This document shows, piece by piece, positions 1 to 14,621 of a DNA stretch of 64,000 nt; within the stretch, counting starts at the first letter, position 1, and each line of letters opens with the position of its first letter. The position numbers were made by a program, and so were the translations under genes. Location: the NCBI GenBank assembly GCA_024721245.1, contig CM045570.1, positions 186,001 to 250,000 on the forward strand. The letters are read 5' to 3'. This DNA is from Mitragyna speciosa (taxonomy: Eukaryota; Streptophyta; Magnoliopsida; Gentianales; Rubiaceae). The notes under the pieces are model-generated. The model saw only the letters and a program-made list of their open reading frames with translations, did no database searches and had not been told where the DNA came from.

Positions 1-1067
1 TCAGTTCGATTATATGCTAGCAACAGTATGCAACCAAATAGCAATTGGTGTTGCAGCTTGGCCTCTAATTCTAAATATAGGTGATGTGCGTTTTTAAGGT
101 GGAAATTAATTAGGAAATTAGAGTACGTTACAGTTGCGAGCATGCACTTATAAAGGAGGGTTCTAAATTCAAGTTTGGTTTAAAACTATTACTGAAGAAA
201 AACAATTTTTTTTTTACTTTTTTTTAATACGAAACCAAATAAATTTTGTCCTTTTAAAGGATACGAAATTAGATGTAACTTCTATTATTATATTATTATT
301 TTGTGTTTCTTTGATGTCTGCAACTTTGATTGACCAGTCCATGAACAAAATTTTTGAACCGAACCTGTCCTATCTATTCGGCAAAATTTCGAACCGTGAA
401 TCAATCCACATGTAATAGATATCCAACTTTTCAATTACTCGCAAAACCGTTTCGGATAAGCCGGGTACCCAACCCAGTCCATCATAATTCACTAGTATTT
501 TTAAAATAAAAAATGAAAGAAGAAAAAATTGTAAACCATCATTAAATTACTAATAACACAAGTATCAATGATCTTAAAGTTAAATTACATCATAAAACTG
601 TAATTTTCAAAGGAATCAAAAAATAAATAACTAAATAAATAACTAATCGCTTAGTTTTTCAAACTCATTATCACATTTCAATTAGCCATAAAAATAAAAA
701 ATACTTAATAAATAGTCAAATGAACATCCAAATAATAAAATAAATATTCAAATATTCATCAATCAAGAATGAAATAGAAGTGCAAATTAGCAATAATAAT
801 AAAATAAATCAAAAAATAACAATTTATTAGTAAAACAATACCACATACAAAAACGATAAAACTACCCTTCACTATAGATCGGGTCAATTACCTGCCGATT
901 CATGAGAATGTGAACCGCTACCCGATCCGCTTAATTTATCTGCTACCCGACCCAGTGTCAATAACCGGTTTGATTACCCTCTTTTTTTTATTCGAAACGG
1001 ATCGATTTTTTTGATTTTTTTATTTTTAGATTCTTTTTGAACAACCCTATCCTGCATTACATTTCCC

Positions 1068-1070
<3 letters not shown>

Positions 1071-1127
<57 letters not shown>
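1071..1127. repeat. (GA)n microsatellite
   Basis: About 57 bases of uninterrupted GA dinucleotide repeat in intergenic DNA. Confidence 0.95.
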
Positions 1128-1129
<2 letters not shown>

Positions 1130-3820
1130 ATATGCTAGCACTACACAGTACGCAGGACTGAGAAGGATACGGGCTTTTGACCTTGTTAGAAGGTATACTG
1201 GAGTACTACTGCTTGCTTTTGATGCAATGGTAACATCAGAAATGGTTTGCTGCACATAGTTAGCTGAATTTTAAAGGGAGAAAAGAAAAGAAATGACAAT
1301 TGAAATAGGGCCAAGCAGCTCCTCTAGCTAAGCCAAAAAAAAAAAAAAGGAAAAAAAAAGAAAAGAAAAGAAAGATCAGATCAGATTAGATTAGATTAGA
1401 CTAGATTGAATTGGGACTTGGGAGTCCTAATATGGTAACTTCTCTTCAATCTTTCTTCTTAAATAAATGTGAAAGTGGAAACAAAAAGTCAAAAGCGCAT
1501 AACTTTGATAAAAATTGTCGGAACCCGGGACCCCCCTTCCCTCTCGACTCTCGTCCTTCTTTCTCACTTTGAATGTCCGCTGGTCTTGTGTCCTCTCCTT
1601 TGGCGCTTCACCACGGACTTCAATTCATTTCACCCAGAATTTTTCTACACGCACTACACGCACTCACTATTTAACATAATTATCTAATTATGCACTTGTA
1701 CTAACACATATTCTATACTAGTTTTTGTAATAGGAGAGAGCGTAAAAAAAAAAAAAAATGCAGTGGTCAAAAAGCATATGGAGGTAGGAGTAAAGGTTCT
1801 AATCTTCATCGCCACCACAAGCAAAGCAGTCAAGCCCTTCTTTTTTTTTTCTCTCTTTTTTTTTGGTTATTAATTTTTCAGATGAGAAAGTACCGAAAGA
1901 AATTTTAAAAAAAAATCAAAGAGAATACCGATGAGAATTGGATAATTACTTGGTACATAATGAATGATGGGTAGAACAGTTAAAACTTTATAACTCATTT
2001 CTAGTAATAGTCGGAAGTTCGATTCTTACCACTATCAAATTTATAAATATTATCTTATCTTGACAGGATAATATGTAGTCACATGAACAATAAGAAACGC
2101 CTTGTTCAATTATTACTTTCTCTTAAGACCCTTCTTTGTAATAGTAAGCCCTTTGTTTAATTATTCTTTTCCCTTAACACCCTTCTTTGTAATAGTGTAA
2201 AATTTCTTAAAAAAAAAAAAGAAAAGAAAAGAAAGAAACGAGAACACAACATGAGCGTTCGCATTGGCACCTTAAATTTCGTACAAATTCGGAGAGAGTA
2301 TCCAGTCCAGGCCAATGTGTCGCGTTCATTTTGTTTATTTTTGTTAACGCCAAAATCAACAGTTGTACTTCCATTCCAGCATCCAACATCCAATCATGGG
2401 GTATAAATGTACGTAATCTGTCGAAGTATAATGAAATTTGGTGGCATATTTTTCAAAAGACATGTATGTGTATAACATGCTGTTTTTCTTGAGCGTCAGT
2501 CGTTGTCCACTATTAGTACGTAATTCAGTAATTATACTTCATTAATTTTGAGCGTATTACCTTAGTATTTTAATTTCAGATTATCTTTCCATAAGACCAT
2601 AAAAAGTGCATTAAGAAACTTTCCTTTTTCGTTTTCTTCCCTCTGGACTCTACCGGGATAGCTTTGTATATCTGGCATTAAGCTAAACTAGTTGTTGCAT
2701 TCTCATCTCAAAACGTTTTTGTTCTTGGATGCGCTCTTCTCTTTTTTTTTTTTTTTTTTCTCCCTTTACGGTTTCTTCTAAGTAAGTCAAAAAATCGTGT
2801 TAAATAATTATGAAGGAGTCTCTAGTTATGGTCCTATTCATGATTATATAGAGCAAGTAACTTGTACAAATATTGCTGTTAATTTTCAATTACAAAAGGC
2901 CAAAAAAGAATAATTTTGACACCGACAAGAAAATATTGAAAGGAGCTAAGTTCATGCAGTTCCAAAGTATGAACTCTAAAAATTAGTAACATAATAGATT
3001 GGGATAGTTTCAAAAGCCTTCCTTGAAGTTTCTGATAATTGCAGATACCTCTCTTTGCATTTTAAAAATATCATTTATATCCCATGAGATTTCTATGTAG
3101 TAACAAATTATATTTTTGAGCTATATTCTCCAAAATAATGCCTTTTTAATTAATTAAAATACCATTTGTCAATTAATTCTTTTACGTTAGTGTCAAAAAC
3201 AAAGATGGTTCTCCCTCACAACACAAGGGAAAATAGGATACGGAAAGCTATACAGAAGTAGCTGGAGGCAGGTGGAGAAGGAAAAAGATAAAAAGCTTAA
3301 AGACTTGTCTTTAATTTAATCAAAGTGTATGTCCATTGTCTGTCTATTGTCTCTTCCTTAACAGGTATTACTAGCACAACGACTTCGGTGTATAGAAGAT
3401 GATGATGGGTCTCAACACGTTTTCTTTTTCATCAGTTCCCAAAAAAGGCTGCAGTTCTGTAGCATTACTAATTTCAGTGTACTGGTAATAATAGCTGTTT
3501 TAGTAACCACTATACGTAGTGTAGTCGTACTGTACTAATATAAATAAGATGGTTCAAGTATTAAGCACAAACTAAGGAATTATTACAATTTTATTACTGC
3601 TAAGTGCCTTGTTAATTATCAAAATCCTTGGGATACCAGCTTCCAACAAGACTTGCTTAAAAATGATTTTGATAGCTAAGGTAGATAGGTAAATGCTTCT
3701 CCGCTTCTAATTAAGTTGCAGTTAGTAAAATCAGTCTGAGAAGCTGCAAATATTCCATCCAATTCATTTATGCAGTTCCCAACACTGCCACTACACTTTC
3801 CCCTTCTTCCATTTTTATGT

Positions 3821-3825
<5 letters not shown>

Positions 3826-3864
<39 letters not shown>
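3826..3864. repeat. (CT)n microsatellite upstream of the ARF-GAP gene
   Basis: Uninterrupted CT repeat about 530 bases upstream of the ARF-GAP start codon, in a pyrimidine-rich stretch. CT runs are common in plant core promoters and 5' UTRs, so it may be promoter-proximal or transcribed. Confidence 0.9.
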
Positions 3865-3867
<3 letters not shown>

Positions 3868-4188
3868 ACTAGAGTATTACCTTTCTTCTTGTTTTTGGTT
3901 CTAGGGTTTTGTACCAACAACTCTTAACTCATTTCACTTTTTTCCAAGCTCACCTTCTTTCTCCTACTCGCTGTCTTTATTTTTTATTTCATCCAAAAAA
4001 AAAAAAAGAAAACAAATTTTGGCCTTTGTTTCAGATATACTCCTATGTTGTACTTACTCTTAGCGTAAATTACTGATTGTACTAGTGTGATACTAACATT
4101 AATGATGGTGATGCGCTGTGGTTTTTTGTGCTTAGTTGGGTGAACAGTAATTTGAGATCCCAGTAAGGCAAAACAAAATATTAAATAC

Positions 4189-4209
4189 AGAGAGAGAGAG
4201 AGAGAGAGA
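4189..4209. repeat. Short (GA)n tract in the probable 5' UTR of the ARF-GAP gene
   Basis: About ten GA units some 190 bases before the start codon. With the CT tract at 3826 it gives the leader two complementary dinucleotide tracts that could pair in RNA; this pairing is inference. Confidence 0.85.
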
Positions 4210-4396
4210 TCTTTCCTGCAGATGGAGTTAAATTAAAATACAGCCAAGATGGAGTTTTTTCGTTCTGTGATGTTTAACCAGCATCGACTGTGATGTTAAT
4301 TACGGAACTAATAATCTCTGCACTGTAGAATTTCCTGTCAAACAACCAATTCAAGAAGAAGAAAAAAAAACAAAGTTTACATTTTTGGCCGCAAAC

Positions 4397-7300
4397 ATGC
4401 ATTTCACTAAGCTCGATGACTCTCCTATGTTCCGTAAGCAGGTGAATTACTCTACTTTTTATTCCTTTCTTTCCTTTTCTTCTTATTTTCTTTTCATTCC
4501 CCAATGATGTACTGCTTCTCCAAATTCAATTTCAGCTCACCTACTTTCATCTTTGACTTCTTTCAAGATTTCCTTTTCTGTTATGTCTTTTTGTTTCTCA
4601 TTGATTTTCTTTTTCCTTCTTCATCTCTTTTGTATTTTATTAGATACAATGCTCGGAGGAAAGTGCTGAATCTTTGAGAGAGAGATGTTTGAAATTTTAC
4701 AAAGGCTGTCGAAAATACACGTAAGTATATCTCTGTTTCTTCTCAAGCTCATGCCTATTTAATGTAATTGAATCTGTTTCTGGTCTACCATTTCAAGGAC
4801 GTTGCTTGCCTAGCTATGGATTTTTTACCTGCATCTGCATTTATTCCAATTGTTTCTTGGGGCAAAGTTAAAAATAATTCTACTATATTTTGCAAATTAA
4901 TGAATCAAGTATTCTGTGGGGATGCCCTGGTGGTGTTATTTTGATGTCTGTCTTGGAGTTGGTTCTCTTCCTCAGGAATATGATTAACTTCTTAAATTGT
5001 TGGTTTTACTAGTATTTCCCAAAGTATTCTATTTTGAGCATAATATGGTTCTTCTTCAAATGGATGCAGAGCTTGAGGAAATATCGTCTGTCTTATTGTG
5101 CTGCATAAGCATATTCTTTGTTGTTAAATTTATGGACTTCAGTTCGATGAAATCATGAAAACCAGTTGACCTTCTGAGACAACACTTTCTTGAGTGTTAT
5201 AGGGTGCCTAATAAATGCGAATGTCTGTTAACTTTTCATTTGCCTCTTTTGCTCTTTCATTGGGCTTTTGCGGGACGCGTTATGTCAATGGCTTTGTCTC
5301 AAATCTGCAGTGAAGGACTTGGAGAGGGATACGATTGGGACATTGCTTTTGCTAGTGCCCTAGAAACTTTTGGCGGGGGACATAATGATCCCATCAGTGT
5401 TGCCTTTGGAGGTATGTCTTATGAGCTTGAGGCCTATGTTTTATTCATGAGAATTGGTTCAATCACCAATATATACAACTTTTTTCTTTTGCAATTCTGC
5501 ATGACTCAACATTTTCTTTTCAGCATTTAAATGTCAGTAAGTTAGAATTTAACATTTTATAAGGAAAATCAATGCTGTGGATTCTTCTGCTTGCAGGTCC
5601 TGTCATGACAAAATTTACCATTGCATTGAGGGAGATTGGAACATACAAGGAAGTCCTTAGGTCTCAGGTCATATTTTTGTATACTTTCAAATGATTTATA
5701 TATCTGCCTTGATGAAGTTGCAAAAATCTAATGAGATGCAATTCCTTCTTTAGCTGAGGAATTTGAGGGTCATCAACTGCCCTTGAAACACTTTTGTCTG
5801 GTTTATATTTTTTAGAGTTTTATTAGCTTTCTTTTCATTTCTCTAATTGTTTTACTGCTTCCAACTCCTCTTGTCTGCTGCTTTCTTCCTGCTGTTACCT
5901 TCATGTAATAGTTATGGCCTAATGGTGAACTCAAGTTTTACCTTACATGGCAATAAACTCAAGATTCATTTATCTTTTTTTTTTATCTTAATATGCAGCA
6001 AATGATTTCAATGTTCTTGCAACTCAGTAGTCCTTTTACTCTGAAAATTGTAATTCTTGCAATTTTTATAAGATTGAAGTGAGTCTGAAAGCATTATGGT
6101 CTTGACATTGACATGATTTGCTGATTCAACTTAAACAATGTTTTGGCAAGCATTGATTATTAATCTTCATACAAGAGTCTTGAATAGGAGACGTTCTTCA
6201 AATGTTGGTAATCTAAATAAGTCATTATTGATGATTTACGGTTGATATGTTCTTGAATGGCTGATTTCTTGATTCGCATTTATTTTTTACTCGTTTTCAG
6301 GTAGAGCACATGCTAAACGATCGGTTGCTGCAGTTTGTCAATACAGATTTGCATGATGTCAAGGTACTGTATACTGTTAATCCTCTTAATTTATATGTTG
6401 GTTGTTGTGCGCTTCCATTTTAAATGCAGTCATAAACGAACTTCTTGTTCTTTGACACTTTATCATCTTTTCCCGTATGTTATTATAGTGGAACTTATAT
6501 TGAACTATTTGTGGTAGTCACCTTGCACAATTTATCTAGTTCTCCAGTAAAATAGTTTGTAGTGGAATGCTGGCTTTCTATGTTGCGATTTGAGTTTTGG
6601 CTTGATGAAATGGTGGTCTCTGGTCTGGTTGAATGGTATGCTTTTGTTGGTGTTTATTTTGTTGCATGTGTCATAATTAGTAGCATAGACACAAAACCTC
6701 CAATATCAAAATGTCATTAGTGACTTATCTGGTGTGTGTGTACTATCAACTGAGTACTCACAGAATGATGTCTGCCATTTTGAACTAAACCTCCTCTCTT
6801 TCTCTGACTTTTTTTCTGGTTCCTTCCCCTGGATGCTCTTGACAACTTGCTTCGCTTGTCAGTTATGCTAGAATAATGATAAGGATGCTGATCATATTCT
6901 TTTACTTGCATTTGGGGATACACAATTTCGGATTTCTAATAGACAAGTCAGTTTGAGTGCAGTTTGTATTTTATCTTCTGCCTTTTGAGACCTTGACTAC
7001 TTTTTTGAAGTTTTGCTCTCTGATGACAATTCAGATCTTTTGATCCATGAGATAACTTAATTTTTTCATATCTTTCATTAGTTATTGGTCTAAGATTTTC
7101 TTAAATTGTAGGAAGCACGGAAGCGTTTTGACAAGGCTAGCCTTCTTTATGATCAGGTGATTTTGCCCTTAAAATGCTTATGTTTTTGCAGTTAATGATA
7201 TGAGTATCTGAGGTAACAATTTTGTCCATATCTTCAAGTCAACATTAGTTTATAGCTACATTGCATGCAATAATTTGCCATCACCTATGAGATATGTTGA

Positions 7301-10300
7301 AGTAGGTGGTGATAAAAAAACAGATATTGGAGGCTCATCTAAGTCAGGTTTAATTTGTTTTGGGTGCTGATTTTACTTCTGTTATTGGTAGCAGCTGCTA
7401 GCTTATTGAGCAGCTGCATCATGATGTCATGTTGCTCGGTTGGCAATATCAACATTATTGAGATTTGAAATGTTACCAAAGGGAAACTCTAAAATAGATA
7501 TCTAGTTCGGGCTTATGAATTTAAGCCGTCTTGGTTCTCTTCCCCTCCAATCTCCAGAAAATAGAAAAACACAAAAGAATGGAAGAAAAATGATGCATTG
7601 TGGTTATTTATGTTTCCATTCGGATGTTTTCGGATGAACATTCCACAATGCAGGCTAGGGAGAAATTCTTATCTCTAAGGAAAGGCACAAAGAGTGATGT
7701 GGCTACCGTCTTAGAGGAGGTATGAAATTACATTGAAAGCAAAGAATAAAGTTTATTTTCACAATAGACTACTCTGTTCTGTAAATTGTTCACGTTTTGA
7801 ACAAACCATTCTGGAATATGTTCAGGAGCTTTACAATGCAAGGTCAGCCTTTGAGCAGGCTCGATTCAATCTGGTGAATATTTTTTGGTCTTTCTAACAA
7901 ATTGTGAGCTTTTTGTTAGATTCTGAATGCAAAGAATTAATCCTATGATCTTCACAATGTTATATTACTGGAATGTGACTGTATAGGTAACTGCTCTCTC
8001 TAATGTCGAAGCGAAAAAGAAGTTTGAATTCTTGGAAGCAGTTAGTGGTACAATGGATGCTCATCTTCGTTATTTTAAGCAGGTTAGTCGCATATTAGAT
8101 TCTCATTTGTTTTAACATAGCTTTGAACTCTCAATTTTGTAAAAGTTTTTCCAAAACTAGGGGTATGAGCTACTGCATCAGATGGAGCCATATATCAATC
8201 AGGTTAGTCTTAATTTTTTCTTAGTTGTCATTACAATTTCAGTTTTTGGTTGAATTGATCTTAGTTTATATTAATATCTCCTCTAGTTAGGCATGAAATT
8301 TAGATGGAATGTTGCAAAAGGGAGAGGGTGGGTACAGGGTAGAGGGGAGATCCAAAGTTCCGCTTTCCTATATTGTTTTCATACCCTATTATAAGCAGAT
8401 TCGTGAAAAGGGTCTGCCTAGAGCATGATATCTATAATGAAATGTGGATTAATTTATATCTTTGGTTCTGCAGGTCTTGACATATGCACAACAATCAAGA
8501 GAAAGATCAAACTATGAGCAGGCGGCTCTTAATGAAAGGATGCAAGAGTATAAAAGACAAATTGACCGGGAGAGCAGGTGGTCTTCAAATGGTTCTAATG
8601 GTTCTCCTACTGGAGATGGTATACAAGCCATTGGCAGAAGTTCACACAAAATGATTGAGGCAGTCATGCAATCTGCTGCAAGGGGAAAGGTTAGATCTGC
8701 TTCTTAACATCATCTTCATTTCTTTGTCAACTGTCAATCTCTAAAACTGTTATTGGAAACCTTGGCAATATTCTTAGGTTCAAACCATCAGACAGGGTTA
8801 TCTTTCAAAAAGGTCATCAAACTTGAGAGGTGACTGGAAAAGAAGGTTCTTTGTTCTTGATAGTCGAGGAATGTTGTATTACTATCGCAAGCAAACCAGC
8901 AAGCCATCTGTGAGTAGTTTTATCGGTAGTATATTGCCATTTAGAGCGATTACTTTCCTCTAACTCTTGATGTTTTAACTTGTCATTTGGCATTACTGTC
9001 TAACTTTTATTCTTAGGGATCTAGTGGTCAACTTTCGGGTCAGAGGAATAGTTCTGAACTGGGATCTGGATTACTGAGTCGGTGGCTTTCTTCTCATTAT
9101 CATGGTGGAGTACATGATGAGAAATCAGTTGCTCATCACACAGTCAACCTGTTAACGTCGACAATAAAAGTAGATGCTGACCAATCAGATCTGAGGTTTT
9201 GTTTTAGGATAATTTCACCAACAAAAAACTATACCTTACAGGTAAAATTATTCATTTTTTCCTAAAAACTTTTCTGGGATTGTAGTTGTGAATTTGTAAC
9301 TTATTTTGCTGATGGACCATTGAAGATTTTCTGTTGGTTATTTTGTATGAGAGCACTATTCCTTGTTTTGTTTGTAAATGCAGGCAGAAAGTGCTCTGGA
9401 TCAGATGGATTGGATTGAGAAAATTACTGGGGTTATTGCTTCCTTGCTGAGTTCCCAGGCTCCAGAGAGGGTAATCTATTGGATAGTTGGTTAATGGTTA
9501 TGTTGCTTGTTATATCATCTTAATAATCACTTATCGTTTTCTATTTTAGTGTCTGCCTGCCAGTGCGATGGAAAGTGGGCATCACCGGTCCGCCAGCGAG
9601 AGTAGTTCATTTGAGAGTTCAGATTTTGATCATCCAGCAGTTGAGGATCATGCATCTGAGAGGCTTACCTCAGTGCATCTTGAACGCCCATTTAGGAGTT
9701 CACAGCAACTACGATCGTGTGTGAAAATTGAGAAGCCAATAGATGTATTACGTAAAGTTTGTGGAAATGATAAATGTGCTGATTGTGGTGCCATTGAGCC
9801 CGATTGGGCATCTTTAAATCTGGGTGTTCTTGTCTGTATCGAGTGTTCAGGTGTTCATCGTAATCTTGGTGTGCACATATCAAAGGTATATTTTGTCAAT
9901 TTTGCACCATAGCCTTTCACACGATCTTTTACATGTGATGGGTGTTTTAAACATAAATCCTCTATTTGAGTTTTCAAATTACACATTTTCAACATGGTAG
10001 TGAACAGCTTCATTGTATATTAGATCAAAATTGCAAGTATACGATTAAATCATCTTGTTTGATTAGTCTGCATAGTTGTTTAATATGCTTACATGATGGT
10101 GTAGCTTCATATGGCTAGATGTATTAAACTATTCTCTTGCTGCTCTTGTGGTTAACTTGAAGGTGAGATCATTGACCCTTGATGTGAAAGTATGGGAGCC
10201 GTCTGTTTTAACTTTGTTTCAGTCTTTGGGGAATAGCTTTGCAAATTCAGTTTGGGAGGATTTGTTGCAGTCTAAGAGCAGCTTCCAAATTGATCTTGGT

Positions 10301-11498
10301 CCAACTGGGTAAACAACTAACTGAATTTCTTCAGCTAGTGATCTAGGATTTTGTTCTTGCATGCTAAATTCTTCTGGCTTATATGTCTTATTATTTTGAT
10401 ACTGAAGTTTGTACAATTCTGATAAACCACAACTGCTATACATAAGCAAGCCAAGCCCTGCCGATCCCATTTCAGCAAAGGAGAAATTTATTCATGCAAA
10501 GGTATTTCCTTGTTTATTCTTGGTGATCTAATGCAGCAAAATGAAGATTGCTTTTTTTCATGGTAACATGCATGAATACTTTTCTCCTGGTTGCAGTATG
10601 CTGATAAAATTTTTGTTCGGAAGCTAAGGGACACTCGTTTAGTTGCACAACAGATCTGGGAGGCAGTTCGTACTAATGACAAGAAAGCTGTATACTGTCT
10701 TATTGTCAGCTCTGAAGCAGATATGAATGCTGTTTACGGGCAAGATTCCTGTAATTCTTCATTGACCCTTGCCAAAGCAATGCTGTTGCAAGAGCAGACT
10801 GGGCTTAAACATAAATCTGGCTACTTAGAGGCCGAATCGACGTGCAAGTTGTTCTCAAGTTCTTTAAACATAGCAAGTACAAGTGGAAGCCGTACAACAG
10901 AAGATCTTGATGGCTGCTCCCTGCTTCATCTTGCATGTGAAACTACAGATATAGGAATGCTGGAGCTTCTTCTGCAGTATGGTGTGAACATTAACGCATC
11001 TGATTCAAGAGGGCAGAGTCCACTTCATCGTTGTATAATGAGGGGCAAACCTGCATTCGTCAAGCTTCTCCTTGCAAGGTAATCTTTATGGTTGGTACTC
11101 AGCAGCAATAGTTATGTCTTGCAGCTGCTTTTGTGTCTAGACATTGAAATTATGTGCATGATTGAACCTACATTGACAACAACAATGATTTGCAATCAAA
11201 CGACAATCATGAAGATCATAAATAAGTATTGTTTTTTCTACTAGGAACTGCAACAAAACAGCAACACCCAAATGTTGGCTTGGAAAAAACTAATTCATAT
11301 TCTTAAGAAACATTACATATTCTATTGATCAATTGTACAGTGTTGTTGTACAATGTGGTTAAACAGTTGTGTCAAAATTGCAGGGGAGCTGATCCACAGG
11401 CTCTTAATGGGGAAGGTAAAACCCCTTTTGAGGTTGCTGTGGAATCAAATTTTGATGACAACGAGATTCTTGCTGCATTGTCTGACTCAAATGGGTAA
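4397..11498 (+). CDS. AGD3: ADP-ribosylation factor GTPase-activating protein, ACAP type (AGD3/VAN3/SCARFACE-like)
   Basis: Exons: 4397-4441, 4644-4720, 5311-5411, 5597-5667, 6301-6363, 7112-7156, 7654-7719, 7826-7873, 7987-8082, 8161-8202, 8474-8689, 8778-8909, 9017-9241, 9384-9470, 9550-9885, 10163-10308, 10408-10501, 10597-11078, 11384-11498. They give 828 residues, close to the roughly 827 of Arabidopsis VAN3/SFC. The start MHFTKLDDSPMFRKQ matches the family. Order: BAR (about 1-215), PH (about 291-438), ArfGAP (about 501-620) with the zinc finger CADC...CIEC and arginine finger in GVHRNLG, then ankyrin repeats (about 731-820). The family promotes GTP hydrolysis on ARF at the trans-Golgi/endosome, binds phosphoinositides and is needed for auxin-carrier recycling and leaf vein continuity. 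All introns read GT-AG and nothing looks broken. AGD1 or AGD2 are the nearest alternatives; the N-terminus favours AGD3. Confidence 0.95.
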
Positions 11499-11755
11499 TG
11501 GTATTGAAACAAATGTGGCGGGTCCTCAGAGATTGTAGCTGGAATGTTTTGTGAAAGAAAATTTTGAGGTTTCTTGTAATTATGTTTTCCTAGATATAAT
11601 CGGCTGGAAATTCCCATGAGGGGAATGCTGATTACTGATTAATGTTTTTTTTGGGGGGTGTTGAGGATGCTGGTTAGTTTTGCATGCCTGATTGTTTCTT
11701 CGGATTGCTGAGTTGTATCTAGTATTTTAAGGTAAAAATGTAGAATAGGCATTTG

Positions 11756-11758
<3 letters not shown>

Positions 11759-11789
<31 letters not shown>
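11759..11789. repeat. (AG)n microsatellite in the probable 3' UTR
   Basis: Uninterrupted AG repeat about 260 bases downstream of the ARF-GAP stop codon, followed by a purine-rich GAA-type tract. Confidence 0.9.
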
Positions 11790-11793
<4 letters not shown>

Positions 11794-12560
11794 TGGAAGA
11801 AGAAGAAGAACAAGAAGAGGATTAGAATTGGCCGTGGCAGATGATGGTGAGACGAGTGCTTCCGGAAGGTCTCAGCTGGGAATATTAGTGGTACTTTACC
11901 TTTTGCTTGCATTTACGTTCTGAATCTTCTTCCCTTATTGTGGGAAGCGGAGATGAGTACGTGATTGGTTTGTAGATCCACCTTTTCTGTCAGTAGAAGA
12001 ATGGAAGCTTTTTGCCGTTGACGATGTAATCATCTTAGAAACATTACTTGAAATGTGAACAAAGAGAAGTTTTGCTCCTTTCTGTCCTTTCCTTTCCTTT
12101 CCTTTTTAAGTTACTAGTTTGTGTTTCAACTAATTGCAGCGTACTTACTGTAGACAGAGGGGCGTGAATCGTGCGCAATGTTGTTGTAATTTAGTTTGGT
12201 TGCTCAACTTGGGAGACTACGTCGGGTATCTTTTACTGATTAGAGTAATGTTTATTGGCTTTTAATACAAGTAGTAATTTAAGAAGGTGAAATGTGAAAT
12301 TAATATAGTGGGAGTAGTTGCAGAAAGAGATAAGGACAATACGAATATACTAGCAGTAAGTACCATTTTTTTTAATTTTTTTGAATACGATTTAAAGTGT
12401 AAAAGAAATAATTTAATTAGTCATTTTTTTTTGTAAATATTTAATTAGTCATTTGAAGATAAGCATTAAGGAGGCCATGACTTTTGACTCTTGAGGAAAG
12501 TAACAACCACCAAGCGTTTTCCAATCTGACGGCTCATAATTGATCTTGCAGGGAATTAAG

Positions 12561-12562
<2 letters not shown>

Positions 12563-12598
<36 letters not shown>
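12563..12598. repeat. (TA)n microsatellite
   Basis: About 18 TA units in intergenic DNA, self-complementary. Confidence 0.95.
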
Positions 12599-12603
<5 letters not shown>

Positions 12604-14621
12604 TATAAAATAAGGGCGTGAGATCAACTGTCCGAGTGAGTATTACATGCACCATGCGACGTGTGTCACGTGACGTGAACCAATTACACATCGCCAAATA
12701 ATACAAGGTATAACCCACCATCGCTACATAATGATAAATTATTGATTCTACTGCACTACGTAGCAATGCACGTGGTGTATTTTATACTTTTCACAGCCTG
12801 TCCTGCCTTTCTAGTTAGCCTATCAACGGGTCGGGTTCGGATTCGAATTCAATATTCTGAACCCGGACCCGTTTGAGAGAAATAGCATCAGACCTGGACC
12901 CTAAACCCGGCGGGTCTTCTGTTTGCTTTCCCCAGTCCGGATCCAATCAGGTCTGGGCCCGGGTCCAAACCGTGTTGGTTATCCGTTGCAAAATGGAAAA
13001 AATAAAACTAGTTTCCAAATCTTCACTCAATCAGAATTTCAATTCAAAGAAAGCAACTTAAAAATACTACATAACTTAAAGCCATTCTAATACATAATCA
13101 TTCCAAAGCCAATTTAAAAACACTGCAAACAAGTCTTAAAAAGACCAAACTTTAAGTCTACCATACAACTTAAAAAACAAAGAACCAAACCCACACAAGA
13201 CAGTAACAACTAAATTACACTCAATAACAAATGTGTCAGCAGCAGCATCAATCAAAATACTTGAGAGGAGGTCTTATCCAACAGATTTTGCAGACCAAAC
13301 TTTGCACAACCAGGAAGAAATAAGGAAGCCGAAAATGGTCCTAACCTGCAAGAAAATGGAAACTAGCAGAAGATGAACAAATCTCAGCATACCAAAAATG
13401 AATATGTATTTATTGTTTTACTTAATACTCAAAATTGAGTTCAAGTAGGCTTGAGTGCCAATTGAATTTTGGGGTGCACAAAACCAATATACATAGATTT
13501 TACTTCAAAATCTAATATAAGGTTTACAATCAAACTCACTGAGTTGTTCCACATACATAATTCTATTGTAAGTTTTTTGACCAAAAGACTTTGACTTTCG
13601 TCAGCAAAAAAAATAATAGGCCATTGTTATAACTTGAAAAAAAGTTCTAACATTATTAATCCTCAATCCCAAGTCCACAAGAAAAATGAAACGAAAAGAA
13701 TCAAAATTCAGCCAAGCATCACTCACAAAAATAATCATAGACCACTGTCCAGCAAAATTCATACCAATTGTTCAATGAAGCGATCTCAAGCTAGGCAACA
13801 ATAAGGATTACGTCCTTCATCCATAAAAATTAAGCTAAAAGAATATGGTAAACCAGCAAGTAATGATCAAGCAAAAGCCAGCAGCTAAACTTCAAAATTA
13901 TTAGAAAAATTACAAAACCCATGACTCAAAAAGAAAAGAAACAAATAATCCAAAGCCAAATTCATTAAAAAAAGTTAAATTTTAGTGATCAGCAAAAACT
14001 TGTAAAGTTTTCAAATTAGGGCATGCAGAGGAAAAGAATGAGGGGACAAATCTCAATATACCCAAAAAAAAAAAAAAACATAAATTCGAACGAACGGTGA
14101 GGTTGTTGAGGTTAATTTTTTAGGCTGGAAGATGATGGGATAGGGGAAAAGACGCACGCACGAACGAAAACCCAATTATAAATAAGCTCTTCAAGCAAAA
14201 ATAGCACAAAACCAACAAAGTAAAAAAAATTAGAAGAACACTTGAAAAATGCAGAATCTCTTCAAGTAAAAAAAGCACAAAACCAATGAAGATTAAATGA
14301 ACGAACGGCAAAACCAACGGCTAAATGCAACAACGAAGAATCAGCAGCTGAACCAACGGCTAAATTGAAATCAATTAAAAGAACGAAAATTAAAGATTAA
14401 CTGATTTATACCTGCAAGATCACGAGCAGTAGAAGCAAATTAGCAGAATAAATGGAAGCGAAAGTAGTCACAATCAGCAAGAGGAAATTGGTGAGTGAAA
14501 TTGTGGAAAAAATTGGGGAAGGAGAAAGGGGGAGTGAGAGATGTAGGCGAGAGAGAACAAACTTGAGGAGGAGGGTTTTTGGACACTACTATTAGGTAAA
14601 ATACATATATATATTTATTAT

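Larger units (their letters stand above)
1..4396. other. Intergenic DNA upstream of the ARF-GAP gene
   Basis: No coding region is supported here. The stretch is AT-rich with many A/T runs, and the open frames in it are short and low-complexity. Between about 330 and 980 there are GC-richer words such as acccaaccc and gctacccga, which recall the ends of small hAT-like elements, but I could not pair ends or find a target duplication. The last 600 bases before the start codon at 4397 are pyrimidine-rich, hold the CT and GA microsatellites listed separately, and probably contain the promoter and 5' UTR of the ARF-GAP gene. Confidence 0.5.
11499..12806. other. 3' UTR of the ARF-GAP gene and intergenic DNA
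   Basis: The first several hundred bases after the stop probably hold the 3' UTR. They include an AG tract (11759-11789). The rest is AT-rich with a TA tract (12563-12598). No coding region is supported. Confidence 0.6.

Noticed and set aside
330..980. Possible hAT-like element with acccaaccc and gctacccga words
   Set aside because: I could not find paired inverted ends or a target duplication.
12815..14621. Possible genes in the left arm of the outer hAT-like element
   Set aside because: Open frames are short and without transposase or other motifs.
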